Source: an uncultured Fodinibius sp. (lineage in GTDB: Bacteria > Bacteroidota > Rhodothermia > Balneolales > Balneolaceae). Taken from it: a DNA stretch of 64,000 nucleotides. The stretch lies in the NCBI GenBank assembly GCA_913056235.1, contig CAJXMW010000002.1, positions 434,001 through 498,000 of the forward strand, written 5' to 3'. This document shows, in pieces, positions 18,401 through 26,975 of this stretch (the first letter of the stretch is position 1; the number at the start of each line of letters is the position of its first letter). The position numbers and the translations under genes were made by a program. The notes beneath the pieces were generated by a model, which worked only from the letters and a program-made list of their open reading frames with translations, did no database searches and was not told where the DNA came from.

Positions 18401-18565
18401 TATATCTATTTGAATGGGAAGAACTTGTATACCCTTTCAAAAATGGATTTTCTAAATCCTGAGGCAACTGAGTTTAACAGCAATATGACGGCTAACGGTG
18501 GTAATAGTGGTAGGCAATACCCCGAAATAAGGTATTACGGATTTGGAATTAATCTTAGCTTCTAA
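15473..18565 (+). CDS. SusC/RagA-type TonB-dependent outer-membrane transporter
   Basis: A 1030-residue outer-membrane barrel importing mannan oligosaccharides together with SusD. Residues 1-30 are a signal peptide. A carboxypeptidase-like regulatory domain follows (VSGVVSDAESNTILAGVNIL to MVSYIGYETKEVPI), then the TonB box region EEVVVVGYGTQ and the plug (DVTEALQGSAANLTI, INIRGISTMNNNDPLIVIDG, VLKDAGSAAIYGSRAANGVV). The rest is a 22-strand barrel ending in an aromatic YYGFGINLSF signal for Bam insertion. Length and domain order are standard. Adjacent to SusD as usual. The DNA here is AT-rich relative to the core genes. Confidence 0.97.
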   Translation: METGNILDHRKLGFLCILLAISLLPISLQGQNTRTSVSGVVSDAESNTILAGVNILVKGTTIGTSTNSNGEFSLKPPSLNDTLMVSYIGYETKEVPIRGRTNIEITLMPTTISGEEVVVVGYGTQRKEDVTGSIGQVRTSDLESQPVTDVTEALQGSAANLTIQQPNGAPGAGVNINIRGISTMNNNDPLIVIDGVVGGSLSNLNPSNIENISVLKDAGSAAIYGSRAANGVVLVTTKSGQRNTEPTVTFSNRTGINNPIIPYEPVAGYKNAILRNQALVNSGSSPIYSPQEIRTLREEGDIKWFMNSIFQDAVQQEYNLAVSGGTDKTTYRVSTRYFDQENNFVGDYGLKRYNFRVNLNTEFEGFDVESKFSFQRSDNTTHTGITQFLIADAKRTPPYYNYQLQADNGKYLINDVLSQFSPLGVLEEGGTNRSVNDVISGVLQVGYEFSDRLEARANFSATINSNESLLKVKEVPFYSSGSAGEPANFYGSERNTNNDNYRAITINPRFVLDYTDSFGERHEVDGLVGIENESFTGQSNGIHLIYTDPDLNIPISETEIQSSSYTTPETQTENSLHSVFGRAKYSYDQKYFFEFNFRYDGSSKFAEPNRWGFFPSASVAWNISDESFMETYQNNVGDIKLRASYGTLGNQSVSNYQYQTSYFTYQNAYAFNNSPVAGTGFQFANEDLKWEESSTLNIGVDASFFNDRLDVSLDAYEKLTKDILVTPTVPGTYGGSVPDYNAGEMRNRGWEASINYNAGGDEFTQTIGFNLSDTWNEVVSFVGDEQISTTGEMQRIIREGVAFNSYYGYKVDGFFQNMQEVQEGPTPIGTSVKPGDVRYKDKNGDGVIDDDDRYVLGNAFPRLTFGLQYGLNWKNFDLNLMLQGVGKRTMFLRGENVEPFHANYSYTMYKHQTDFWTPTNPDARWPRLSAPGSASNANNYRMSSDLYAFDASYISLKNVKIGYTIPQEYSLGAKNIYIYLNGKNLYTLSKMDFLNPEATEFNSNMTANGGNSGRQYPEIRYYGFGINLSF

Positions 18566-18615
18566 TCCATGGACTTAACAATTTTAGATAATTTAAACCT
18601 CAAAAATGTAGAGCT

Positions 18616-20247
18616 ATGAAACGTTTATTAACAATTAAAGTGGGTCTGGTCATTTTGCTGATGACAATAGGTACAGCATGCAATGACCTAAGCTTAGCTC
18701 CAAGTAATGAATTTACAGAAGAAAACTACTGGAAGTCAGCTGATAAGGCTAGCATGGTGTTGAATACTGCATATAGTCAGATGGCCAATAGTGATTATTT
18801 CTTCTACAATGCGGCTTTATCGGACAATGCTTTTATTGGCCGTGGTGATCCGGCCAGTGTAAGTACCATTGCTCGGGGAAATCATAATCCGTCGACTCCT
18901 CGCTTTAGTAACCAGTGGAATATGCATTATTCAGGAATAAAAACTACTCATGTATTCTTGGAAAATATCGATAAGGTTCCTGATATGGATGAGGCGGTAC
19001 GTGCCCAGATGAAGGCTGAGGCACGCTTTATACGAGCCTGGCATTATTTTAAGCTGACAACATGGTTCGGTGGGGTTCCTCAATTTACGAAGGACATTTC
19101 AGTTGAAGAATCACAAAATATAGCCAGCACGCCGCATTCCGACATCGTCAGTTTTATTCACTCCGAATTGAACAGTATCGTCTCTGATCTGCCAACCAAC
19201 ACCGGATTAAATCAAGAAGATCAGGGTCGTATTACAAAGGGGGCAGCCATTGCACTCAATGCACGCGTACATCTGTACGAAAATAATTGGCAGGGTGTTG
19301 TGGACAATACCTCGAAACTTATAGGAACGGCAGAAAATGGTGACTATGGGCTTTTCCCTTCTTATCGCGACCTGTTCCTTCCCGAAAATGAGTTTAATCA
19401 AGAAATCATTTTCTCTTTCCAGTATGTAGCTAATGATGTAACTCACAATAATATGTTTGATTTAGTGCCATTAACTGCTGGTGCCAGAGTTAATGCTATG
19501 GCTCCCACACAAGAGTTGGTTGATTCATATCCGATGCAGAATGGTCAGCCAATTGATGCTCAGGGATCAGGATACGACGAGGATAATCCCTATCAAAACC
19601 GGGATCCGCGTCTTGATGCTACGGTAGTACATCATCAGTCGGAGTGGGAGAATGACGACGGAACCACGCGAAATATTTATATTGAACCCGGCACGGCCCC
19701 TAATGAAGACGCCGCAAGAGACGAGTATCAGGGGCAGGGTAGCAATGCGACATCTACGGGATATTATTTGAGAAAGTATTACGACCCAACTGTAAATACG
19801 AACTTCGAGTCGGGTTTAAATCTCATACAAATTCGATTTGCTGATGTATTGCTGATGCACGCAGAGGCGAAGAACGAGCTTGGAGAGATGAACAACCAAG
19901 TGTGGGGTAATACCATCCGTGCACTGCGCGAACGTGCGGGCATGGATAACAGCGCACTAACCTATGATCCTACCTGGAGTCAAGAAGAACTCCGACAACT
20001 CATTAGGCGGGAGCGTCGTGTTGAGCTTGCCATGGAAGGGCTCCGAATTTTCGACCTGCGTCGCTGGCAAACAGCCGAAGATGTGATGAATGGACCTATC
20101 CATGGGGCACCATACGGTCAGCCCACTGATCAGGTAGGCATGATCTTAACTGATCGTACATTTGATCCTGCCAGTGATTACTTGTGGCCAATTCCGCAAT
20201 CCGAACTAGATCTTAACGATAAGCTGGAACAAAATTCTGGTTATTGA
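18616..20247 (+). CDS. SusD/RagB family nutrient-binding lipoprotein
   Basis: A 543-residue surface lipoprotein that forms the lid over SusC and binds the glycan. The signal peptide ends in a lipobox with Cys near residue 22 (GTACND). The family pattern is present throughout: SDNAFIG, KAEARFIRAWHYFKLTTWFGGVPQ (TPR-like helices), the IRFADVLLMHAEAKNEL repeat, and RRERRVELAMEGLRIFDLRRW near the C-terminus, closing with YLWPIPQSELDLN. It follows SusC by 50 bases. Specificity for mannan is inferred only from neighbours. Confidence 0.97.
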   Translation: MKRLLTIKVGLVILLMTIGTACNDLSLAPSNEFTEENYWKSADKASMVLNTAYSQMANSDYFFYNAALSDNAFIGRGDPASVSTIARGNHNPSTPRFSNQWNMHYSGIKTTHVFLENIDKVPDMDEAVRAQMKAEARFIRAWHYFKLTTWFGGVPQFTKDISVEESQNIASTPHSDIVSFIHSELNSIVSDLPTNTGLNQEDQGRITKGAAIALNARVHLYENNWQGVVDNTSKLIGTAENGDYGLFPSYRDLFLPENEFNQEIIFSFQYVANDVTHNNMFDLVPLTAGARVNAMAPTQELVDSYPMQNGQPIDAQGSGYDEDNPYQNRDPRLDATVVHHQSEWENDDGTTRNIYIEPGTAPNEDAARDEYQGQGSNATSTGYYLRKYYDPTVNTNFESGLNLIQIRFADVLLMHAEAKNELGEMNNQVWGNTIRALRERAGMDNSALTYDPTWSQEELRQLIRRERRVELAMEGLRIFDLRRWQTAEDVMNGPIHGAPYGQPTDQVGMILTDRTFDPASDYLWPIPQSELDLNDKLEQNSGY

Positions 20248-20299
20248 TAATCGCTAAAACTCAAAAACTAACATTTTCTACTAAAAAAGGGTGGTTAAT

Positions 20300-21448
20300 A
20301 TGAAATCGTTACTCTACAATATCTTTATAGTAAGTGCTGTGTTGTTTGTGGTTACGGGGTGTGACCAAAGTACCTCGGTCAACACCAATGTGAGCAAAGT
20401 TCAAAATCTGTATACTCCGGAGGATGGCTACAGTGTCACGTTGGACCCTAACGGAACCGAAACCTTTGAATGGGCTTCTGCCAAGGCCGAAGACGGCGGG
20501 TATGTAATGTATGAAGTTGCATTTGATTCGGTGGGACAAGATTTTTCAGATCCATTGTATAGGGTGACAGCCGATAATAATGGTGTGAATACAACTGCAT
20601 CTATCTCACATAAAACGCTCAATAAGGCGGCCGCACAGGCGGGCTTGGATTCTGAAGAAACCGGAAAGATGGACTGGACGGTTATTTCATCGCGTGGTGT
20701 GAATGAGGTGGTGGCATCTCAAGTAAACACCATAGAGGTAACCCGTCTTGCTGGTTTTGCGAACCCACCGCAAAATGCCTACATAACGGGTGGTGGTACC
20801 GAAGCCGGAAGTAGTTTAGAAAATGCAATGCCGTTAAAATCAACCGGGGAAGGTCAATTTGAAATTTATACCCGCTTGACTACTGATGGAGCATATAAGT
20901 TTGTTAGTAATAATTCTGGTTCACCAAGAGAATTTATTATTGACAATGGTTCATTAAAAGAAGGCGGATCTGCTCCTACTATTGGTAGTAATGGAGTATA
21001 TCGGATCAGACTTGATTTCACTACGGGATCTGCAAAAGTGTCTGAGGTAAAAACATTAGCTCTTTATTCTGCTCCCCATGATGCTGAGATGTTCGAACTA
21101 TCTTATCAGGGCAATGGTGTGTTTAAAGCAGAAGAGGAGCCATACTCCTTTTATGAATGGGGCTGGGGGCTTGATTCCAGGTATAAATTTAAAATGACAG
21201 TAAATATTGATGGAGAAGATACCGTTGAAGAGTGGGGATATTCTCAGACTGATTCATCAAATCGTCCTACGGATTCTACCCCAGACTCCTATTGGAATTT
21301 GGTTCCGGTTCCCGAAAGTGCTGATCAGTGGGGATATACATACAAAATGAAAACGGAAATGCATCAAAGCATCATTAATGTAACTGCCTACTTTCAGCCG
21401 GAAAGAGAGAATTATACGCACGAGATCATCAAAGTTAGCGACCAGTAA
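20300..21448 (+). CDS. SusE/SusF-like outer-membrane glycan-binding lipoprotein
   Basis: A 382-residue lipoprotein with a SusE-like layout. A signal peptide ends in lipobox Cys (VVTGCDQ), an N-terminal Ig-like SusE domain holds TLDPNGTETFEWASAKAEDGGYVMYEVAFD, and tandem beta-sandwich modules include QNAYITGGGTEAG and LYSAPHDAEMFELSYQGNGVF. It should bind glycan at the surface beside SusCD. I choose the ATG at 20300; a GTG three codons earlier (20291) is in frame, but the purine-rich AAAAAAGGG at 20283-20291 sits well for the ATG. A strong hairpin follows the gene. Confidence 0.85.
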   Translation: MKSLLYNIFIVSAVLFVVTGCDQSTSVNTNVSKVQNLYTPEDGYSVTLDPNGTETFEWASAKAEDGGYVMYEVAFDSVGQDFSDPLYRVTADNNGVNTTASISHKTLNKAAAQAGLDSEETGKMDWTVISSRGVNEVVASQVNTIEVTRLAGFANPPQNAYITGGGTEAGSSLENAMPLKSTGEGQFEIYTRLTTDGAYKFVSNNSGSPREFIIDNGSLKEGGSAPTIGSNGVYRIRLDFTTGSAKVSEVKTLALYSAPHDAEMFELSYQGNGVFKAEEEPYSFYEWGWGLDSRYKFKMTVNIDGEDTVEEWGYSQTDSSNRPTDSTPDSYWNLVPVPESADQWGYTYKMKTEMHQSIINVTAYFQPERENYTHEIIKVSDQ

Positions 21449-21467
21449 CAGTCATTAACATACCATT

Positions 21468-21501
21468 AACTCTCTCCTCCTAATACTGGGAGGAGAGAGT
21501 T
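21468..21501 (+). terminator. Strong 13-bp hairpin after susE-like gene
   Basis: AACTCTCTCCTCC (21468-21480) and GGAGGAGAGAGTT (21489-21501) form a perfect 13-bp stem with an 8-base loop. Only ATTATTAAC follows, not a run of U. It lies 20 bases past the SusE-like stop and 50 bases before the second GH76. It may be a weak terminator or a 3' stabiliser that sets SusCDE expression above the downstream hydrolases (inference). Confidence 0.65.
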
Positions 21502-21550
21502 ATTATTAACAAATCTATTTTACCATGTAAGGTCACTTAAGCATTACGTT

Positions 21551-22723
21551 ATGTATCGATTTAAGATTTTTATAAGTGCAATTTTTGTATATCTGATCAC
21601 TATGCTTGGTGTTGTCGGATGCAGTGATAGTCCAACATCATCGCAAGAAAAAAAAGAGCAAGCTATTAACTGGTCTGCTGCGGCAGATAGTAGTAGTAAT
21701 GCATTAATTAATAATTACTGGAATTCAGGTGAAGGTTATTTTAATTACGGAAATCGAGGGAACACGGAGTTTCATTACTGGCCGCAAGCGCATGCGTTGG
21801 ATGTAATGCTGGATGCGTATCAAAGAACGAGCGATTCAAAATACAAGCAAATTATGGATCAGTGGTACCAAGGCGTGCCACAACAGCAAGGTGATACTTT
21901 TCTCAATGACTTTTATGATGATATGGAGTGGAATGCTCTGGCCATGTTACGCGCTCATCAAACAGTGGGTGATGAGAAGTTTCTCACATCCACAAAAGAT
22001 GTTTGGGAAGAAATAAAAACCGGCTGGACCGATGTGGGCGGCGGTGGTATTATGTGGGCCAAACATACTCCCAGGAGTAAAAATGCTATTTCCAATTCTC
22101 CGGCTAGTATATTGGCGTCTAGGCTCTATAAGCTCACTGGTGAGGAGGAGTACCTGGACTGGGCTCATAAAACCTATGATTTTGTGAAGAATAACTTGGT
22201 CAACCGGCAAAATGGGGCGGTCTGGGACCATATGGAAGTTTCGCAAGATGGCGAAGTAGATATTCAGAAAGACTGGATATTTACCTATAACCAGGGAGTC
22301 TTTCTGGGAGCAGCGTTAGAGCTATATGAAATAACAGGTGAATCGAGATATTTAAACGATGCTATCAAGTCTGCAGATTATACGTTGAATAATCTTACCG
22401 ATGGTAATACGCGGTTACTTGTAGATGAAGGAACTGGCGATGGCGGATTGTTTAAGGGAATATTTGTACGATACCTTACTGAGTTGATACTCGAGGAGGA
22501 TTTATCTGAATCAGTTAGAAATCGATATGTGGCATTTTTAGAGCATAATGCTGAAACCCTTTGGAAAGAGGGTACAAATAAAAGTGATGTTCTTTATAGT
22601 TCATTTTGGAATGATAAACCAGCTAACAATGCAGAAATTGATCTGACAGTACAGCTCAGCGGTTCTATGTTGATTGAGGCAGCTGCTTTATTGGATAACG
22701 AAGGGTTGTTAAGCGATGAATAA
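21551..22723 (+). CDS. GH76 family endo-alpha-1,6-mannanase, lipoprotein
   Basis: A 390-residue hydrolase of the (alpha/alpha)6 GH76 family. A lipobox (GVVGCSD, Cys about residue 25) anchors it to a membrane. Asp123-Asp124 in NDFYDDMEWNALAMLRAH is the probable catalytic pair. TDVGGGGIMWAKH and FTYNQGVFLGAALELYEIT are conserved substrate-cleft and core segments. It is closer to the standard GH76 pattern than the 12805 gene. Having two paralogues suggests one on the surface and one in the periplasm, as in yeast-mannan loci of gut Bacteroides; which is which cannot be read from the sequence. The next gene begins 2 bases after its stop. Confidence 0.93.
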   Translation: MYRFKIFISAIFVYLITMLGVVGCSDSPTSSQEKKEQAINWSAAADSSSNALINNYWNSGEGYFNYGNRGNTEFHYWPQAHALDVMLDAYQRTSDSKYKQIMDQWYQGVPQQQGDTFLNDFYDDMEWNALAMLRAHQTVGDEKFLTSTKDVWEEIKTGWTDVGGGGIMWAKHTPRSKNAISNSPASILASRLYKLTGEEEYLDWAHKTYDFVKNNLVNRQNGAVWDHMEVSQDGEVDIQKDWIFTYNQGVFLGAALELYEITGESRYLNDAIKSADYTLNNLTDGNTRLLVDEGTGDGGLFKGIFVRYLTELILEEDLSESVRNRYVAFLEHNAETLWKEGTNKSDVLYSSFWNDKPANNAEIDLTVQLSGSMLIEAAALLDNEGLLSDE

Positions 22724-22725
22724 AT

Positions 22726-24684
22726 ATGTTTGAAAAGAAGTTCGTTTTATTTCTAGTCTTTTTATTACCTGTCACCTCTACTTTTGCCCAAAAACAGTTC
22801 CAAATTAGCTCACCTGATGGGTCCATCTCGGTTCAGGTATCGGTAGACAAAGATATTCGATATAGCGTTACTGTTGATGGAGACCAGGTGGTAGAACCTT
22901 CAGAAGTAGCACTTGCTACCAGCCAGCGGTCAGAAGAACATTGGGAGATCGCATCTGAGGGAAAAAGTTCTCATAGTGGACTGCTCGAACCCGTGGTATG
23001 GCAAAAGAGTAAAACTATCGATAATACCTACCAACAGCTCTCAATAGAGTTTAAAAATGGGCTTTCTCTGAAATGGAGGATTTTTGACAGCGGTTTGGCT
23101 TGGCGCTGGGAATCCGAAAGGGAGGAGGAATTTAATGTAATTGATGAAAAGGCTGATTTTAATTTTGCGACCGGGGCAAAGACGTGGTATCCGGAGGAAG
23201 ATGGCTTCTATTCTCATAACGAGCGCCTCTATAAAGATTATGCCCTAGACTCTGTTTCAACAGATCAGCTGGCTAGCTTGCCGGTGCTTTCCGAAGTGGA
23301 CGGAGTGAAGATGCTGGTTACTGAATCCAGTTTGTTTAATTATGCGGGGATGTGGGTTCGCGGCAACAACAAGGGCGGACTTTCCGGGGGGCATCCGCAT
23401 TATCCCAAAACCACAGAAGTAACCAGTGACCGTGATGAAAGGGTGCGATCTCGTGAAGATTATATAGCTACCATACAAGGAAATCACGCTTTCCCCTGGA
23501 GGGTGCTGATGGTAGCTCGTGATGATAATGATTTACTTACCAACCAACTGGTGTATAAGCTGGCAAAACCTTCTACCGGAGATTTTAGCTGGGTAGAACC
23601 GGGTAAAGTGGCTTGGGACTGGTGGAATGCCAATAATGTTTATGAGGTGGATTTTGAGGCTGGTATAAATACCAAAACATATAAGTACTACATCGACTTT
23701 GCCTCAGAATATGACCTCAAATATATCATCTTGGATGAAGGCTGGACGGATACCGAAGATCTGCTTAAAACGAATCCGGATATTAATATTAAGGAACTGG
23801 TGCGGTATGCTGATCAAAAAAATGTAGGGCTTATTCTTTGGGCCAGCTGGCTGACGCTCAGGGGACAAATGAAAGAAGCGCTTGATCAATTTGAAGAGTG
23901 GGGCATAAAGGGTATAAAAGTGGACTTTATGCAGCGTGATGATCAGCAGATGGTGCGATATTACGAAAAAGTGGCGCAGGCGGCAGCCAAAAGGGAATTG
24001 CTGGTTAATTTTCATGGTGCTTACAAGCCAACGGGATGGATCAGAACATATCCCAATGTATTAACTTCGGAAGGGGTGCTGGGAAATGAAATTAGTAAAT
24101 TTGCTGATTCAGTGACGCCCGACCACACAACAACGATTCCCTTCATTAGGATGGCAGCTGGTCCCATGGATTTCACACCGGGCGGGATGCGCAATGCCCA
24201 CAAGGATAACTGGAGTGCTGTTCCTACGGAGCCAATGACCATCGGCACACGTTCGAACCAGCTGGCAATGTATGTGATTTATGAAAGCCCGTTACAAATG
24301 CTGTGCGATACGCCAACCCACTATTATGATGAACCTGAGGCTATGGATTTTCTTGAAGCGGTACCGGTTGAGTGGGCAAAAACGGTGCCCCTTAAATCGA
24401 AAGTGGGCGATTACGTCCTGATGGCGCGTCAGGCTCCCAATGGAGATTGGTATATCGGTGGAATGACTGACTATAACGCCAGAGAGCTCTCTGCTGAGCT
24501 GTCCTTTTTGGAAGAAGGTAAAAACTATGAAATGCACGTGTGGAAAGATGGAATTAATGCCGACCGAAATGCCAAGGACTTTAAAAAAGAAACTAAAGCA
24601 GTAACTCAGGATACGGAAATCAACGTCAGCATGGTTCGCGGTGGCGGCTGGGTTGCCCGGATTACAAACGCCACAAAAAATTGA
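22726..24684 (+). CDS. GH97 family alpha-glycosidase (retaining-type residues)
   Basis: A 652-residue exported hydrolase with signal peptide (residues 1-21). It has an N-terminal beta-super-sandwich (ISSPDGSISVQVSVDKDIRYSVTVDG), a TIM barrel (KYIILDEGWTD, GLILWASWLTLRGQM, GIKGIKVDFMQRDDQ, LLVNFHGAYKPTGWIRTYPN, TSEGVLGNE) and a C-terminal beta domain. Asp400 in KVDFM lies where retaining GH97 alpha-galactosidases have their nucleophile, whereas SusB-like inverting alpha-glucosidases lack it. I therefore favour a retaining enzyme, perhaps removing alpha-galactosyl side groups (inference). It is embedded in the operon between GH76 and GH92 genes. Its DNA is more GC-rich than gntR or susC. Confidence 0.92.
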   Translation: MFEKKFVLFLVFLLPVTSTFAQKQFQISSPDGSISVQVSVDKDIRYSVTVDGDQVVEPSEVALATSQRSEEHWEIASEGKSSHSGLLEPVVWQKSKTIDNTYQQLSIEFKNGLSLKWRIFDSGLAWRWESEREEEFNVIDEKADFNFATGAKTWYPEEDGFYSHNERLYKDYALDSVSTDQLASLPVLSEVDGVKMLVTESSLFNYAGMWVRGNNKGGLSGGHPHYPKTTEVTSDRDERVRSREDYIATIQGNHAFPWRVLMVARDDNDLLTNQLVYKLAKPSTGDFSWVEPGKVAWDWWNANNVYEVDFEAGINTKTYKYYIDFASEYDLKYIILDEGWTDTEDLLKTNPDINIKELVRYADQKNVGLILWASWLTLRGQMKEALDQFEEWGIKGIKVDFMQRDDQQMVRYYEKVAQAAAKRELLVNFHGAYKPTGWIRTYPNVLTSEGVLGNEISKFADSVTPDHTTTIPFIRMAAGPMDFTPGGMRNAHKDNWSAVPTEPMTIGTRSNQLAMYVIYESPLQMLCDTPTHYYDEPEAMDFLEAVPVEWAKTVPLKSKVGDYVLMARQAPNGDWYIGGMTDYNARELSAELSFLEEGKNYEMHVWKDGINADRNAKDFKKETKAVTQDTEINVSMVRGGGWVARITNATKN

Positions 24685-24734
24685 TTCTGTGCTGAGAATA
24701 ACAGCTGACAATTTTAATTCATAACCACTAATAG

Positions 24735-26927
24735 ATGTACAAAACAGCGAGAGAACGGGTAAATCGTTTTTTTAGAACTATTGGTAAATATCTGGCACTA
24801 GGTCTGTTTGTTATGGCTGTCGGATGCAGTAGCCAACAAGAATCCGGGAATGTAACGGATTGGGTAAACCCCTTTATTGGTACTGCACCGCTAACAGATA
24901 CAACCCTCATTGGATATACGCCACCCGAGGACTGGCGTGTTTGGGCCGGGTTGACCTACCCGGGAGCGGCACTGCCGAATGCCATGGTACAGCTGAGCCC
25001 TATTACAGAATATGGCACTGGTACCGGATACCAATATGAGGATTCGGTTATTAAAGGTTTTACTCACACAAATAAAGGGCATTGGAATTTGGCACATATT
25101 CCGATACTACCCGTTACCGGAGAAATTGCGAATGACAAAATCGGTTCTGCCTACAGCCATGAATCGGAAACGGCATCTCCGGGTTATTATCAAGTCTCGC
25201 TGGAGGATTATGATGTAAATGCCGAGTTGACGACCACGTTACGGACGGGCTACCATAAATATACGTTTCCCGATGGAGCAGAGAAGAAAATTGTATTTGA
25301 TCTGGCAAAATCTAACGAATACGTACGCGGCTGGGAAATCGAACAAGTAGGCGATAATGCTGTTACCGGATATCAGGATACGGGAAACAACGTTTACTTT
25401 TATGCCGAGCTAAATCAAAACATTGAGAAATTCCAGGCTGGTACGGGAGATGGTTCTTCCCTGTCTGTCATTACTCTTGGTTCAGGCAATGGTAATACCG
25501 TTGAACTTAAAATCGGGTTGTCTTTTGTAAGTAAGGAGAATGCGAAAAAGAACCTGGAAGAAGAAGTACAGGGTCGTAACTTCACCCAGGTCAAGAGTGC
25601 CGCTAAACAAAGGTGGGAAGATCTGCTCGGGAATATTAAAGTTACCGGCGGTACGGATAAGGAAAAAGAACTGTTTTATACTTCATTATATCGATCATTT
25701 TTATGGCCGGCGCTACGCAGTGATATAAATGGCGAATTCAGAGATGCCGAAGGGGAGGTAGTAGAAGCTGACTTTAACTACTATACCCGACCGGCCTTGT
25801 GGGATACCTATCGAAATAAACTGGTTTTACTTGGGATGATTTCCCCGGAGGTAACGTCGGATGTAATCCAGTCTCTAGTTGACAGAGGAGAAAAAACGGG
25901 CTTTATCCCCACCTTTTTCCATGGAGATCACGCTGCTCCTTTTATTGCGGGATCGTACCTGAGAGGAATTGATAATTTCGATGTACAGAAGGCCTATGAA
26001 TTGTTAATTCGAAATGCTACCGTTGAAGGAGGGACACGTCCATATATCAACGAATACATGGAGAAGGGATATATATCAACGCCACAAGTTGAAAATCCTG
26101 AAGTTGAAACCGACGCTAAAGCAGCGGTCACGAAAACATTGGAATATGCCTATGATGATTATTCGGTTGCACTGCTGGCCGATGCGCTGGGAGATAATGA
26201 TACCTATGAAAGGTTCATGGAACGATCTGGCAACTACAAGAACCTTTTTGATGAATCAACAGGTTTTATGAGGGGTAGACTCGAAAATGGCGATTGGGTG
26301 CAGAATTTCAATCCTCAGCATCCCTATTACGAGTATATGTATCGTGAGGCTAATGCCTGGCAATCTACCTTTTTTGCTCCCCATGATATGGATGGTCTTA
26401 TTAGCCTTTTTGGGTCAAACGAACGGTTCGAAGCCAAAGTAGATTCCCTGTTTTCAATCCCATGGAACCCAGATTATATCGCTCGAAATGTATGCTGTTT
26501 TCTCGGGCAGTATTCCCAGGGAAATCAACCGCCCCATAACTATCCATACCTGTACTATTTTGTTGATAAACAACCTAAAACACAAGAGATCTTGAATAGA
26601 ATTATGAGTGATTTTTATGGGGTTGGAGAAAATGGACTAGCTATGAGCGGGATGGATGATGCCGGTGAAATGTCTGCCTGGTATGTGTTCAACGCCATGG
26701 GATTTTACCCCTTTTCGCCTGCGGATGACCATTACCTGGTAAGTGTACCGCTCTTTGACGAAGTTGCATTGAATATTGGTGGTAATACCCTGCGGATAGT
26801 CAAGGAAAATGAAGGCACGGCTATCGAGCAAATTTTATTGGATGGTGAACCTATTGAAGGATTCAAACTTCCGCACGAAGCTCTTAAATCTGGTAAAACG
26901 TTAAATATTACAACTAAACAGCAGTAG
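24735..26927 (+). CDS. GH92 family exo-alpha-mannosidase-like lipoprotein
   Basis: A 730-residue GH92 with a lipobox (MAVGCSS, Cys about residue 32). N-terminal DWVNPFIGTA and PNAMVQLSPITEYGTG open the beta-sandwich; the (alpha/alpha)6 domain ends with the classic GMDDAGEMSAWYVFNAMGFY, whose Asp pair is the expected base region. Gln598 in QGNQPPHNYPYLYY replaces the general-acid Glu of alpha-mannosidases. The His before GNQP is also Gln here. GH92 enzymes take mannose from non-reducing ends with calcium as cofactor; with Gln at the acid position the bond cleaved may be one with a good leaving group. Operon member, 51 bases after GH97. Confidence 0.93.
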   Translation: MYKTARERVNRFFRTIGKYLALGLFVMAVGCSSQQESGNVTDWVNPFIGTAPLTDTTLIGYTPPEDWRVWAGLTYPGAALPNAMVQLSPITEYGTGTGYQYEDSVIKGFTHTNKGHWNLAHIPILPVTGEIANDKIGSAYSHESETASPGYYQVSLEDYDVNAELTTTLRTGYHKYTFPDGAEKKIVFDLAKSNEYVRGWEIEQVGDNAVTGYQDTGNNVYFYAELNQNIEKFQAGTGDGSSLSVITLGSGNGNTVELKIGLSFVSKENAKKNLEEEVQGRNFTQVKSAAKQRWEDLLGNIKVTGGTDKEKELFYTSLYRSFLWPALRSDINGEFRDAEGEVVEADFNYYTRPALWDTYRNKLVLLGMISPEVTSDVIQSLVDRGEKTGFIPTFFHGDHAAPFIAGSYLRGIDNFDVQKAYELLIRNATVEGGTRPYINEYMEKGYISTPQVENPEVETDAKAAVTKTLEYAYDDYSVALLADALGDNDTYERFMERSGNYKNLFDESTGFMRGRLENGDWVQNFNPQHPYYEYMYREANAWQSTFFAPHDMDGLISLFGSNERFEAKVDSLFSIPWNPDYIARNVCCFLGQYSQGNQPPHNYPYLYYFVDKQPKTQEILNRIMSDFYGVGENGLAMSGMDDAGEMSAWYVFNAMGFYPFSPADDHYLVSVPLFDEVALNIGGNTLRIVKENEGTAIEQILLDGEPIEGFKLPHEALKSGKTLNITTKQQ

Positions 26928-26975
26928 AAGTAGCTGTTTAAGGGTTGCTCTAATCGACTAAAATCAACAAAACGT

